A stretch of 64,000 bases of DNA. Origin: Cryptosporangium minutisporangium. GTDB lineage: Bacteria > Actinomycetota > Actinomycetes > Mycobacteriales > Cryptosporangiaceae. The stretch's first letter is position 1. Each line of letters begins with the position of its first letter. This document shows, in pieces, positions 51,047 to 59,519 of the stretch. The stretch lies in contig NZ_BAAAYN010000017.1 in assembly GCF_039536245.1 (NCBI RefSeq), positions 61,801-125,800 on the forward strand, in the 5' to 3' direction. The notes under the pieces are model-generated. The model saw nothing but the letters and a program-made list of their open reading frames with translations. It did no database searches and was not told where the DNA came from. The translations under genes were made by a program, and so were the position numbers.

Positions 51047-52000
51047 TTAGCCGTGACCGAGCGGCTCGGCATCGGTGGAGTCCTCCACCGAGCCGGGCGT
51101 GTGCGTGGTGCGGATGACCTCGATGTCGTCGTCGAGCGCCATCGGCGCGGGCGGCACCGGCGGAGTCGGCTCGACCAGCGCCTCGGAGTGCGCACCACAG
51201 CCGTGGTCGGCCGACACGATCCGGCCGTCGTCCGGCGCGAACAGGTTGCCGCATGCACCGAAGATCGAGCCGAGCGACCCGGCCAGCTGCAGGTAGAAGC
51301 CGCAGGTGCCGCAGCGCGCCGGAGCGGCCTTCGCGAGGTCGCTCTCCGGCCCGGAGCGGCTGGTGTACCAGCGCTCGGCGGTCTCATCCCGGCCCAGCCG
51401 GCTCATCACGCGCGGACGGCCGAAGCCGATCTCGTACTCCACCTCGGCGAGCTCGGGGTCGTCGGAGAGCACGTAACCGGGCACCAGCCGGTCGTCGTCG
51501 GGTGCGGTCGGCAGCAGGTCGCCGACCCCCAGGTCTCCGGGGCGCAGCCGCTCGCTCCACGGCACCCACTCCGGTGCCAGCAGCGCGTCCGAGCCCGGCA
51601 GCAGCGCGACCTCGCTGACCGTCACGTGCTTGGACCGTGGTGCGCGCGCCACGGTGACCGTCCAGTACCAGCCGGAGTAGCCGGGCTGGAGCGCGGCGAA
51701 CCGGTGAGTGACCAGTCGTTCGCCGTCGGCGGTGACGTCTGCCGGCGCGCCCACCATCTCGCCGCCGACCTCACGGGCCGCTTCGAGGGCGAGGTCGGTG
51801 GCTTGCGCGCAGACGGCGTCGAGTTTGACAGCGCGAGGGGCCCGGCGCGCGGCAGCTTTGCCGGGCCGGGTTGCATCAGTGGCCTCTGGGTTCCCGGTCA
51901 CCACAGACTCCAGTGGGGGTACGGCAGCGGGCAGCGGGCCATCCCCGGCCGAGTCGGATGCCGCGGGACGGTTCACCGTGCGGGTCGTCACATCATTCAT
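51047..52000 (-). CDS. DUF3027 protein
   Basis: A 317-residue protein of the actinobacterial DUF3027 family. The conserved core runs from about residue 58 to 270: LDAVCAQATDLALEAAREVGGEMVG, RFAALQPGYSGWYWTVTVARAPRSKHVTVSEVALLPG, LAPEWVPWSERLRPGDLGVGDLLPTAPDDDRLVPGY, and a cysteine cluster ARCGTCGFYLQLAGSLGSIFGACGNLFAPDDGRIVSADHGCGAHSE (four to five cysteines, probable zinc site). Function is unknown; the family is a near-universal actinobacterial marker. ATG at 52000 follows GTGAGGAAG. It is divergent from an MFS gene, an arrangement conserved in mycobacteria and streptomycetes as I recall. Confidence 0.92.
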   Translation of the reverse strand: MNDVTTRTVNRPAASDSAGDGPLPAAVPPLESVVTGNPEATDATRPGKAAARRAPRAVKLDAVCAQATDLALEAAREVGGEMVGAPADVTADGERLVTHRFAALQPGYSGWYWTVTVARAPRSKHVTVSEVALLPGSDALLAPEWVPWSERLRPGDLGVGDLLPTAPDDDRLVPGYVLSDDPELAEVEYEIGFGRPRVMSRLGRDETAERWYTSRSGPESDLAKAAPARCGTCGFYLQLAGSLGSIFGACGNLFAPDDGRIVSADHGCGAHSEALVEPTPPVPPAPMALDDDIEVIRTTHTPGSVEDSTDAEPLGHG

Positions 52001-52222
52001 TCTTCCTCACGCGCCCCCGGAGCCGGGAACCCCGGTGCTGTTTCGGCGTGTACCCCCTCTCACGCTGGGGTTCTTCCGCTGCCGCGAGCTCCGGCTCGCC
52101 GACGGCGTCAACCCGCCGACCCGACCTCGAACTGGGTAAGGCGACCCCAAGACCTCATCCGGACGGGTGAACCCTCCGCAGGGAGGTGACTGCCGGGGCT
52201 TCGCGTGGGTAACGATGGATGC

Positions 52223-53650
52223 GTGGTAAACGACGGCCCTCACGGCGCTGACAGCCCAGCGCGGAACTATTCCCGGGGACCGTTCGCGACCGCGGTTTCG
52301 GGGGCGGCGCGGTTCGGCGGACGTGGCTGGGCTCGGGTACGACACGCGCGCCGTGCGGACGGCGCCGACGAGACCGGTCTGCACCGGATGTTCGACCTGC
52401 ACGGACTGTCATGTGCCGGTGACGCTTTGGTCGCCGTCGGGCTGGCCGGGACGATCTTCTTCTCGGTGCCGGTCGGCGAGGCGCGGGTCCGGGTCGCGCT
52501 CTACCTGCTGATCACGATGGCGCCGTTCGCGCTGCTCGCTCCCCTGGTGGGGCCGGTGCTCGACCGGTTCCGGCACGGACGCCGGTACGCGCTGGCCACG
52601 ACGATGCTGGCTCGGGGCTTCCTGGCGTACGCGATCGCCGACCAGCTCGACACCTGGGTGCTGTACCCGGCGGCGTTCGGCGTGCTGGTGATGTCGAAGT
52701 CGTACGGTGTGGCGCGCTCGGCCGCCGTGCCACGCCTGCTGCCGTCCCGGATCACGCTCGTCGAGGCGAACGCCCGTGGATCGCTGGCCGGGACGATCTT
52801 CGGCGGCCTCGCCGGTGCGGTCGGGGCGGCGCTGGCGACGTTCGGCCCGGGGTGGGCGCTGCGGCTGGCGACCGTGGTGTTCTTCGTCGGCATGGTGCTC
52901 TCGCTGCGGCTGCCCGCCGGCGTCGACTCGGATCGGCCGGAGGTACCGCCGCGGGTGTTCGCGCTGCTGGCGCACCGTGAGGCGCTGCGGCTGTGGAACC
53001 TGCCGGTCTGGGCAGCGGTCACCGCGGGCGCGACGCTCCGTGCGGTGTTCGGATTCCTCGCGCTGTTCATGGCGTTCCGGGTGCGGGAGGACGACCTGCT
53101 GCTGGCGCCGCTGACGGCGCTGGGCACGATCGCCGTCGCGCTGGCCGCCGGAAGCTTCGTGGCGACGCTGATCGGCACCCGGCTGAAGCTCCACCGACCG
53201 CTGCTGCTGGACGCGATCGCGGTCAGCGGCGTCGCGCTCGGTGCTGCCGTGGCGGCGGTGTTCTACTCGCTGCCGGTGCTGGTGCTGCTCGCGTTCGGCA
53301 CCGCGCTCGCCAGCAGCCTGGCGAAGCTCGCGGTGGACGCGGTGATCCAGGAGCGGTTGCCGGACGAGTCGCGGGCCAGCGCATTCGCCCACTCCGAGAC
53401 GATGATCCAGCTGGCGTGGGTGAGCGGCGGAGCGGCGGGCTTGATACCGCTGTCCGGGCGGTGGGGGTTGGCGATGGTCGCGCTGATCGTGGCCCTGGTG
53501 GCGGTGCGGGTCGGCGCGTGGGCGTGGGCAGCGCAGCGGGCCGCCACTGCCCCGGCGACCGACCCCGCGAGCGAGTGGACCCTCCAGGCCTACAGCGCCC
53601 CCTCGCCCACCCTCGAGCGGCACTCGGCCGGTCCCGCCCGCGGCGTGTGA
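52223..53650 (+). CDS. MFS transporter divergent from DUF3027
   Basis: A 475-residue major facilitator with 12 predicted helices. The loop LVGPVLDRFRHGRRYALATTMLARGFLAYAI corresponds to the helix 2-3 motif A. KSYGVARSAAVPRLLPSRITLVEANARGSLAGTIFGGLAGAVGAAL is typical of the group related to mycobacterial Rv0876c. The conserved neighbour pairing with DUF3027 supports that assignment. Substrate unknown. The start is uncertain: GTG at 52223 has no strong ribosome site and GTG at 52205 is an alternative. The last 35 residues are a polar tail. Confidence 0.85.
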   Translation: MVNDGPHGADSPARNYSRGPFATAVSGAARFGGRGWARVRHARRADGADETGLHRMFDLHGLSCAGDALVAVGLAGTIFFSVPVGEARVRVALYLLITMAPFALLAPLVGPVLDRFRHGRRYALATTMLARGFLAYAIADQLDTWVLYPAAFGVLVMSKSYGVARSAAVPRLLPSRITLVEANARGSLAGTIFGGLAGAVGAALATFGPGWALRLATVVFFVGMVLSLRLPAGVDSDRPEVPPRVFALLAHREALRLWNLPVWAAVTAGATLRAVFGFLALFMAFRVREDDLLLAPLTALGTIAVALAAGSFVATLIGTRLKLHRPLLLDAIAVSGVALGAAVAAVFYSLPVLVLLAFGTALASSLAKLAVDAVIQERLPDESRASAFAHSETMIQLAWVSGGAAGLIPLSGRWGLAMVALIVALVAVRVGAWAWAAQRAATAPATDPASEWTLQAYSAPSPTLERHSAGPARGV

Positions 53651-53768
53651 CGGCTCCTCGCGACCACCGACACAGGCGGGAAGCGACGCGCCGGACCCCG
53701 CAGGCGGGACGGCCGACCCGCTGGCTATGGTCGAACCGCTGGTCGTTCGGTGGATTCAGGAGCTGAAG

Positions 53769-54245
53769 ATGGGTGTCTCGAAGCGCAGCCTGGCCCTCGC
53801 GGTGGCGGCGGCCACCCTCGGCCTGGTCACGGCGTGCGACAAGCCGGCCCCTTACGCCACCGTGGTCAGCGGCGGTGACTCGGTGGGCGGCGAAGCCACC
53901 GCCTGGTGCTTCGAGGAGGGCACGTTCAACGCCTCGACGCCCGGCTCGGACTGCAAGGCCGGCCCGAGCAACGCCGGCGAGATCAGCGTGAAGCCCGGCA
54001 GCACCGTCCACGTCGACGTCCCGCCGAACGTGGGAGAAGACGGGTGGACGGCCGCGCTGGCCAGCTCGGACGGCAACCTCGCGCCGGTCTCGTTCGTCCG
54101 CAAGGGCACCTCGTACATCCGGTTCACGGTCCCGAACGACGCGACCGGAGAGACCACGTACGTGCTGGAGCTGCTCGCGCTGCACCCCGGCGAGAGCGCG
54201 GAGAAGGCCCGCGGTCTCTGGCGTTTCGTTCTCAACGTCGGGTGA
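53769..54245 (+). CDS. DUF2771-like lipoprotein
   Basis: A 158-residue secreted lipoprotein. The signal peptide ends in LGLVTAC (lipidated cysteine near residue 23). The mature part (ATVVSGGDSVGGEATAWCFEEGTFNASTPGSDCKAGPSNAGEISVKPGSTVHVDVPPNVGEDGWTAAL...) resembles DUF2771, an immunoglobulin-like beta-sandwich family of actinomycetes, with two cysteines likely bridged. It sits between the MFS gene and mqnB, where streptomycetes also carry a DUF2771 gene as I recall. ATG at 53769 follows CAGGAG. The last 17 codons form one arm of a 70-bp perfect inverted duplication, so a reversed copy of this 3' end exists at 54340-54409. Confidence 0.8.
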   Translation: MGVSKRSLALAVAAATLGLVTACDKPAPYATVVSGGDSVGGEATAWCFEEGTFNASTPGSDCKAGPSNAGEISVKPGSTVHVDVPPNVGEDGWTAALASSDGNLAPVSFVRKGTSYIRFTVPNDATGETTYVLELLALHPGESAEKARGLWRFVLNVG

Positions 54246-54409
54246 ACCGTCCTCGCTGCCGGGCGTCCCGCGCTGGCCGGTCGAGAAGAGCCCACTGATG
54301 CGGGTGCTGCTCGTCACCGCCGTCCCGGCCGAGTTGGACGCCCGGCAGCGAGGACGGTTCACCCGACGTTGAGAACGAAACGCCAGAGACCGCGGGCCTT
54401 CTCCGCGCT
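54195..54409. repeat. Perfect 70-bp inverted repeat
   Basis: Arm 54195-54264 (end of the DUF2771 gene and 19 bases beyond it) is repeated exactly as reverse complement at 54340-54409. The 75-base spacer contains a copy of the mqnB start. In addition, 54270-54341 is directly repeated at 54405-54476 with four differences in about 72 bases. The whole looks like a local inverted duplication. Confidence 0.95.
54298..54372 (+). pseudogene. Truncated copy of the mqnB 5' end
   Basis: ATG at 54298 begins MRVLLVTAVPAELDA, identical to the first 15 residues of mqnB, then runs into the inverted DUF2771 copy (RQRGRFTRR) and stops at 54372. It is a 24-codon remnant made by the local duplication. It could still be translated, being followed closely by the real mqnB start. 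Confidence 0.8.
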
Positions 54410-54432
54410 GGCCGGTCGCTCGGAGCCCACTG

Positions 54433-55068
54433 ATGCGGGTGCTGCTCGTCACCGCCGTCCCGGCCGAGTTGGACGCGGCGCTCGGCGACGTCGCGCCCGG
54501 GCCGATCACCGGCCTGGCCGGTGGTGTGGGGCCGGTAGCGGCCGCGGTGAGCACCGCGATGGCGCTGGCGTCCGGTGAGTACGACCTGGTCGTCTCGGCC
54601 GGCCTGGCCGGTGGCTTCGCCGGTCGGGCCCCGATCGGCTCGGTGGTCGTGGCCGACACCGTCCGGTGGGCGGATCTCGGCGCGGACACCGAGGAGGGCT
54701 TCCTCGACCTCACCGGGCTCGGGCTGGCCGGTGGTGACGTGCTGTCCGCGACGGGTGGCCGGTGGGTGACCGACGCCCTGGGCGCGGCCGGCGTCCCCGC
54801 ACTGACCGGCGAGGTCCTCACCCTCGCCACGATGACCGGTACCGACCGTCGCGGCGCCGAGCTGGCGACCGTCCACCCGACCGCGGTGGCCGAGGCGATG
54901 GAGGGCTACGGGGTGGCGTGGGCCGCCCGCGCCGCCGGCGTCCGCTGGGCCGAGCTACGCGCGGTGAGCAACCTGATCGGTCGGCGCGACCGGAGCGCCT
55001 GGGACATTCCGGCCGCGTTCGACGCCCTGCGCCGCGCGATCAGCGCTCTCGCCGCAGCATCGGACTGA
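54433..55068 (+). CDS. mqnB: Futalosine hydrolase
   Basis: A 211-residue nucleosidase of the PNP/UDP phosphorylase superfamily, MqnB branch. It begins MRVLLVTAVPAELDAALGD, has GLAGGVGPVAAAVSTAMAL and YDLVVSAGLAGGFAGRAPIGSVVVADTVRWADLGADTEEGF, and ends with VAEAMEGYGVAWAARAAGVRWAELRAVSNLIGRRDRSAWDIPAAFDAL. The AMEG and SNLIG/RD motifs carry the nucleoside-binding glutamate and catalytic aspartate. It releases hypoxanthine from futalosine in menaquinone synthesis. The 5' end and the upstream 27 bases are duplicated at 54270-54341; the intact gene uses the downstream copy. Confidence 0.93.
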   Translation: MRVLLVTAVPAELDAALGDVAPGPITGLAGGVGPVAAAVSTAMALASGEYDLVVSAGLAGGFAGRAPIGSVVVADTVRWADLGADTEEGFLDLTGLGLAGGDVLSATGGRWVTDALGAAGVPALTGEVLTLATMTGTDRRGAELATVHPTAVAEAMEGYGVAWAARAAGVRWAELRAVSNLIGRRDRSAWDIPAAFDALRRAISALAAASD

Positions 55069-55132
55069 CCCGCGCGCCCGCTCGGACGTTCCGGGAACGC
55101 CGACTACGGTTGGGGGCCGGGAGGTATGGCCG

Positions 55133-55987
55133 GTGACTGAATCGATGCGGTTGGCGTTCTCGCCCTGTCCGAACGACACGTTCGTTTTCCACGCGCTGGT
55201 GCACGGGCTGGTGCCGGGAGCGCCCCCTGTCACCGTGGACTACGCCGACGTCGACGTGACCAACGGCGCCGCGGAGCATGGCGAGTACGACCTGGTCAAG
55301 GTCTCCTACGCGGCGCTTCCGTGGCTACTGGACAAGTACACGCTGCTGCCGTGCGGTGGTGCCTTAGGGCGCGGTTGCGGGCCACTCGTCCTGACTCGGG
55401 AGGCGGCCACCGGCCCGGAGACCGTGGCCGGCAAAATCGTCGCCGTCCCTGGTGACCGCACCACCGCGTACCTGCTGTTCCGCCTGTGGTCGGCCGACCA
55501 CCCGCCGGCCGAGGTCGTCGTCCGGCCGTTCCACGAAATCATGCCGGCGGTCGCAGCCGGAGAGATCGACGCCGGACTGGTCATCCACGAGGCACGGTTC
55601 ACCTACCAGCGGTACGGCCTGCACGCCGCCACCGATCTCGGCGACTGGTGGGAGACGACCACCGGCCTGCCGATCCCGCTGGGTGCGATCTTGGCCCGCA
55701 CCGACCTCGCCGAGCGCACCGGAGTGACTCCGGCGGCCGCCGCCGAGTTCGTCCGCGCCTCGGTGACCGCAGCCTGGGCCGACCCCACCGCGAGCCGCCA
55801 CTACGTCCTCTCCCACGCCCAGGAGATGGAAGACCACGTCGTCGACCAACACATCGGCCTGTACGTGAATGAGTTCACCCGCAATTTGGGTACCGAGGGA
55901 TATGCGGCGGTGGAAGCGCTGCTGGGGCGAGCAGCCGAAGCGGGACTGGTTCCTCCGGTGGTCATTCCTCGGTTGACCGCCGTTTAG
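55133..55987 (+). CDS. mqnD: 1,4-dihydroxy-6-naphthoate synthase
   Basis: A 284-residue MqnD protein. The N-terminal SPCPNDTFVFHALVHGLV is the hallmark of MqnD. YDLVKVSYAALPWLLDKYTLLPCGGALGRGCGPLVLTR and VAVPGDRTTAYLLFRLW follow, and EIDAGLVIHEARFTYQRYGL carries the conserved histidine. It converts cyclic dehypoxanthine futalosine to 1,4-dihydroxy-6-naphthoate in the cytoplasm. It follows mqnB by 64 bp on the same strand, so the two are probably co-transcribed. GTG at 55133 follows GGGAGG. Its sister MqnA shares the fold, but the SPCPNDTF start favours MqnD. Confidence 0.93.
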   Translation: MTESMRLAFSPCPNDTFVFHALVHGLVPGAPPVTVDYADVDVTNGAAEHGEYDLVKVSYAALPWLLDKYTLLPCGGALGRGCGPLVLTREAATGPETVAGKIVAVPGDRTTAYLLFRLWSADHPPAEVVVRPFHEIMPAVAAGEIDAGLVIHEARFTYQRYGLHAATDLGDWWETTTGLPIPLGAILARTDLAERTGVTPAAAAEFVRASVTAAWADPTASRHYVLSHAQEMEDHVVDQHIGLYVNEFTRNLGTEGYAAVEALLGRAAEAGLVPPVVIPRLTAV

Positions 55988-56047
55988 CAGCACGGTGTTA
56001 CCTGCCTAGGCACCCTGACCACGCGACCGACCCCCCGCGGAGAAGCA

Positions 56048-58099
56048 GTGGAGACGATCCCCGCGCTCGACCGCACCACCGCCCTGGAGATGCCGGCTTC
56101 CCAGCCGCTTCACCGCCGCCCCGTCGGCCTGCTGCTCGGGCTCCTCGCCGTGCCCGTCGGATGGGTGCTGCCCTGGCTGACCCACGAGGTCGGTGCGGAC
56201 GGCGTACTGCCGATCCTCCTGCTACTGAGCATCGCGTCCCTGCTCCGGGGAGGGCGGACGCTGCTGGACCGGCTGGCGCTCGCGCTACTGGTGATGCTCG
56301 GCGTGATCAGCGCGGCCGGTCTGCTGTTCTCGGTGTGGCCGTGGGGCCTCGACCCGGTCGCGGTGGCCCGCGCCGGGTTCCTGAGCCTGGTCGCTGCCGG
56401 CCTGCTCACCCGGCGCGCGCCTCGGCTACCGACCCGGGTCACCTGGGGCGACGCCCTGTTGGTGGTGGGCGGCGTCGCACCGGCGCTGTTCCTCTGGTCG
56501 GCGTTCTGGGGCAAGTCCAGCGCCGAGCGGGTGGCGATGATGATCGGCGCCGAGGATTTGGCCCGCCACTTCACGATCTTCGACACGATCAGGTCGGTCG
56601 GCGGGTACCTGCCGTTCCACCGAGACGACGTCACGCAGGAGGTCATTCCCGGGCTGGTCGAGTATCCCCAGTCGTCCCACCTGTTCAGCGCGCTCATGGA
56701 CAACTTCGCCCGCTCGTCGACCGAGCTGGACGACGGGCTGGTCGCGTTCGACCACTACCTCGCCTGGAACCTGGTCGGGTACGGGATCCTGTCGTTCGCG
56801 ATGGTCTGGGGTGTCCGCTGGGTGGCGGGGCGGGCCCTGCGCGGCTGGCGCCTGGTGGCCGCGGTCGCCGTGATCACCGGCTGCACCGGCGGCGGCTACC
56901 TGGTCTCGCTGTTCGACCGGGGTTTCCCCAGCGAAGCGTTCGGCCTCGCGCTGCTGGCGATGGTGCTCGCGATCGCGGCCCGACCCGTGCGCGGGTCGCG
57001 CGAGCAGGCGCTGCTGCTGGCGGCCGGACTCGTCGGCGTCAGCTTCGCGTACTACTTCTTCCTGCCGATCGCCGGTGCGGCCGCGCTGGTCTGGGCCTGG
57101 ACGTTCCGGCGGTCCCCGCTGCGGGGACCGCGGTGGGGCACGCTGGCAATCGGCGTGGTCGCCGCGCCGCTGGTGTTGTACTGGCCGGTGCTCTCGCTCA
57201 CCGCCGGGGTCTCGCCGACGCGGGCCTTGCTGCCGGACGTCGGCATCCCGGAGCTCGACCGGCGGATCGTGATCGCGATGTGCGTCCTGGTGCTGCTGGG
57301 AACGCTCACCACGGCCGGGCGCCGCAATCCGGTCTGGCGATCGGTGGCCGCCCAGGTGGTGCTCGCCCTGCTGATGGTGGCCGCCATCGGTGGGTATCAG
57401 CTCGCCCGGACCGGCGGCGTCTCGTACTACTTCGAGAAGGCCGTGCACGCCGTATTGATCAGCTGCTTCGTCGGACTGGGAGCGGTCGCGCTGCTGCTGC
57501 CGATCGACCCGTTCCGGTGGGGTGCGGGACACACCGGGGCAGCAGCGGCGCTGCGCAGGCTGGCGGCGTTCGCGCTTCCCGCCGGAGCGTCGGTGATCGC
57601 CGCCGCGCTCGCGTACGGCGTTCTGGTGCCGACCCGGATGGTGGAGACCCGGACGTCCGAACGTGGCGGCATGACCGAACCGGCTCCGGGGACGAGCCGC
57701 GGCCGGGCGTTCCACGCCGACGCGCTCTGGCGGCCACCGGACGGGAAGGCGGCGGTCAATACCTACCGGCGGTTCCCGAACGGCGACGACGGCCGGGTGA
57801 CGATCGTCGTGACCGCCTACCGGCTCTACGTCCCGTCGCTGTTCCTCGCCGGCTTCCGGCGGCAGGGCGGCGAGGCCTTCATTCCGGTCAGCGGGCTGAA
57901 CGGGACGAAGGAGATCGCCACGCTGGAGCACGTCGCCGAGGTGAGCCCCAAGCCGGTGCGGTTCGTAGTCGCGCGGAAAGACCTGATCACCGGGTTGCGA
58001 GAGGTGGCGAAGCGGCGTCCCGGCCTGAAGCTCGAGATCGTCGTGGTGCCCGACTCCGAGGCTCCGACCCCGCCGCCGCTCCCCCCACCCTGGCGCTGA
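56048..58099 (+). CDS. Large polytopic membrane protein, function unknown
   Basis: A 683-residue protein with about 13 hydrophobic segments from residue 26 to 530, followed by a roughly 135-residue soluble domain. The membrane part has a long loop after helix 5 (KSSAERVAMMIGAEDLARHFTIFDTIRSVGGYLPFHRDDVTQEVIPGLVEYPQSSHLFSALMDNFARSS). Loops with acidic residues and HF/YPQSSH motifs resemble those of GT-C glycosyltransferases and other lipid-linked sugar enzymes, but I cannot assign a family. The C-terminal domain (FHADALWRPPDGKAAVNTYRRFPN..., VVTAYRLYVPSLFLAGF...) is probably outside the membrane. GTG at 56048 follows GCGGAGAAG. It is 60 bp after mqnD. Confidence 0.75.
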   Translation: METIPALDRTTALEMPASQPLHRRPVGLLLGLLAVPVGWVLPWLTHEVGADGVLPILLLLSIASLLRGGRTLLDRLALALLVMLGVISAAGLLFSVWPWGLDPVAVARAGFLSLVAAGLLTRRAPRLPTRVTWGDALLVVGGVAPALFLWSAFWGKSSAERVAMMIGAEDLARHFTIFDTIRSVGGYLPFHRDDVTQEVIPGLVEYPQSSHLFSALMDNFARSSTELDDGLVAFDHYLAWNLVGYGILSFAMVWGVRWVAGRALRGWRLVAAVAVITGCTGGGYLVSLFDRGFPSEAFGLALLAMVLAIAARPVRGSREQALLLAAGLVGVSFAYYFFLPIAGAAALVWAWTFRRSPLRGPRWGTLAIGVVAAPLVLYWPVLSLTAGVSPTRALLPDVGIPELDRRIVIAMCVLVLLGTLTTAGRRNPVWRSVAAQVVLALLMVAAIGGYQLARTGGVSYYFEKAVHAVLISCFVGLGAVALLLPIDPFRWGAGHTGAAAALRRLAAFALPAGASVIAAALAYGVLVPTRMVETRTSERGGMTEPAPGTSRGRAFHADALWRPPDGKAAVNTYRRFPNGDDGRVTIVVTAYRLYVPSLFLAGFRRQGGEAFIPVSGLNGTKEIATLEHVAEVSPKPVRFVVARKDLITGLREVAKRRPGLKLEIVVVPDSEAPTPPPLPPPWR

Positions 58100-58127
58100 G
58101 AGCGCGCAGTGCATCCACAACGGCGGT

Positions 58128-58232
58128 GGAGCCCGTCCAGGGCGGGGCTGACAGTCGAGCGCGAGGCCGCCTCGTATTAGTCATACTCAAGGCCTCGCGC
58201 TCGCCTGTCAGCGTCGTTCTGGGCGGGCCGCC
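58128..58232. repeat. Dispersed long-hairpin element, copy 3 (shortest loop)
   Basis: Left arm 58128-58168 (GGAGCCCGTCCAGGGCGGGG ... GAGCGCGAGGCC) pairs with right arm 58191-58232 (GGCCTCGCGCTCGCCTGTCA ... GGGCGGGCCGCC) over about 41 bp with a few mismatches. The loop is 22 bases (58169-58190). It lies between the convergent membrane-protein and cspB genes and ends three bases before the cspB stop codon. It could act as a terminator. Confidence 0.8.
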
Positions 58233-58234
58233 CG

Positions 58235-58621
58235 CTAGACCTCTAGTTCGCGGGCTACGGCGTGAACCAGCTCGGCGATCTTGCGGGCCGCCTTGCGGTC
58301 GGGGTAGCGACCCCGCCGAAGATCGGGCTGCACGCGCGCCTCGAGCACCTTGATCATGTCCTCGACCATGCCGTGCAGTTCGTCCGCCGGACGGCGGGTC
58401 TGAGCTACCAGCGAGGGCAACGGGTCGATGACTCGTACGGACAACGCCTGGTCACCCTTGCGTCCGGCGGCCACGCCGAACTCGACCCGGGTGCCGGGCT
58501 TCAGCTCCGTGACACCCTGCGGTAACGCGCCTTTGTGGACGAACACGTCGCCGCCTTCGTCCCGGGCCAGGAATCCGAAGCCGCGCTCCGGGTCGAACCA
58601 CTTCACCTTGCCGGTCGGCAC
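58235..58621 (-). CDS. cspB: Cold-shock domain protein CspB (long actinobacterial type)
   Basis: A 128-residue protein. Residues 1-67 form a cold-shock domain: [34 protein letters not shown] with RNP1 (RGFGFL) and RNP2 (DVFVH). Residues 68-128 are a C-terminal extension ([53 protein letters not shown]) typical of the longer CspB found in mycobacteria and relatives. It binds single-stranded RNA or DNA. GTG at 58621 matches the family start, VPTGKVKW. The open frame continues upstream, but that part is Arg-rich and unlike homologues. The gene ends beside a dispersed hairpin element. Confidence 0.92.
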   Translation of the reverse strand: MPTGKVKWFDPERGFGFLARDEGGDVFVHKGALPQGVTELKPGTRVEFGVAAGRKGDQALSVRVIDPLPSLVAQTRRPADELHGMVEDMIKVLEARVQPDLRRGRYPDRKAARKIAELVHAVARELEV

Positions 58622-58821
58622 GTCCTGACCCCGTTTTCGTATCGCCGCGATAAACGCCGGGCGCGCGGTACCCCGCCTGCCCCGCTTAAGGCTAGCGACC
58701 CGGACGCCCCGCAACCAACGGACTACTTCTTCCGAGAGTGGCGGGAATCACGTCTATGACCTGCCGTAAGTCTGGTCACCCGATCCCTGCGACGTTCCCG
58801 GGCTGCTCGTAGGCTGTCGAC

Positions 58822-59082
58822 GTGGCGAGTACCGAGGAATCTCCGGTCCCCCGGCGGGCCGGGCGCTGGCTGTTGCGCATCGGCGCGGCGTGCTTCGTCG
58901 TCGGAGTGGTGTTCGTGGGGATCGTGTTCCTGCCGTTCTTCGCGGGCTCGTCCGCTCAGCCGGCGCTCGCCGCCGTCGGCACGATGCTCGGGCCGCTCGG
59001 CTTCGTCCTCGTGCTCCTGGGGATCGGTCGCCAGGCCGCCGAGAACAACAGGGCGGCTCGGGCAGCACTCCAGCGCGACTGA
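58822..59082 (+). CDS. Small two-helix membrane protein
   Basis: An 86-residue protein with two hydrophobic helices, residues about 18-40 (LRIGAACFVVGVVFVGIVFLPFF) and 50-68 (AVGTMLGPLGFVLVLLGIG), and short charged ends. I do not recognise a family. GTG at 58822 fits the length. It is divergent from cspB across 200 bases with no other feature seen. Confidence 0.65.
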   Translation: MASTEESPVPRRAGRWLLRIGAACFVVGVVFVGIVFLPFFAGSSAQPALAAVGTMLGPLGFVLVLLGIGRQAAENNRAARAALQRD

Positions 59083-59104
59083 CGCCGCCTCTCTCGCGCG
59101 AGAG

Positions 59105-59204
59105 GGTGGTTTTCCCGAAAATCAACCTCTCCCGAGCGCCGGAGAGGTTGCCTTCCCGAAAACCCACCTCGCCCCCGTGCGGGAGAGGTGGCCTTCCGAA
59201 AATG
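59105..59204. repeat. Three-unit array of a ~40-bp hairpin repeat, locus 2
   Basis: Three units start at about 59105, 59145 and 59185. Each has a small hairpin (CCTCTC...GAGAGG, AACCTCTCC...GGAGAGGTT, CCACCTC...GAGGTGG) followed by TTTTCCCGAAAA or a close variant. On the minus strand the core reads GATTTTCGGGAAAACCACC, as at 42933-43034. The array directly follows the small membrane protein gene. Confidence 0.75.
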
Positions 59205-59500
59205 CGCCCGCGACCAGGGCGCGCGGCGCACTCACGCCCGCACGGACGGCGCGCGGCGCGCTCACGGCCCGCTCGTACGGCGCAGCCCGCACAGACGGCG
59301 CGCGGCGCGCTCACGGCCCGCTCGTACGGCGCAGCCCGCACAGACGGCGCGCGGCGCGCTCACGGCCCGCTCGTACGGCGCAGCCCGCACAGACGGCGCG
59401 CGGCGCGCTCACGGCCCGCTCGTACGGCGCAGCCCGCACAGACGGCGCGCGGCGCGCTCACGGCCCGCTCGTACGGCGCAGCCCGCACAGACGGCGCGCG
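59201..59500. repeat. 49-bp tandem array
   Basis: Five identical 49-bp units run from 59250 to 59494, marked by CACAGACGG at 59290, 59339, 59388, 59437 and 59486. A diverged unit precedes them (CACGGACGG at 59241). Each unit contains CTCACGGCCCGCTCGTACGG and a near-palindromic GCGCGCGGCGCGC. Unit length is not a multiple of three. All frames happen to stay open, but nothing indicates coding. With the hairpin array just upstream, it fills the 437-base gap before the HAD gene. Confidence 0.93.
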
Positions 59501-59519
59501 CGCGTTTAGCGGCGGCCGC

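Noticed and set aside
59250-59494. Possible CRISPR array
   Set aside because: Units are directly adjacent with no variable spacers and no cas genes are near. The same reasoning applies to the 55-bp array at 61161-61352.
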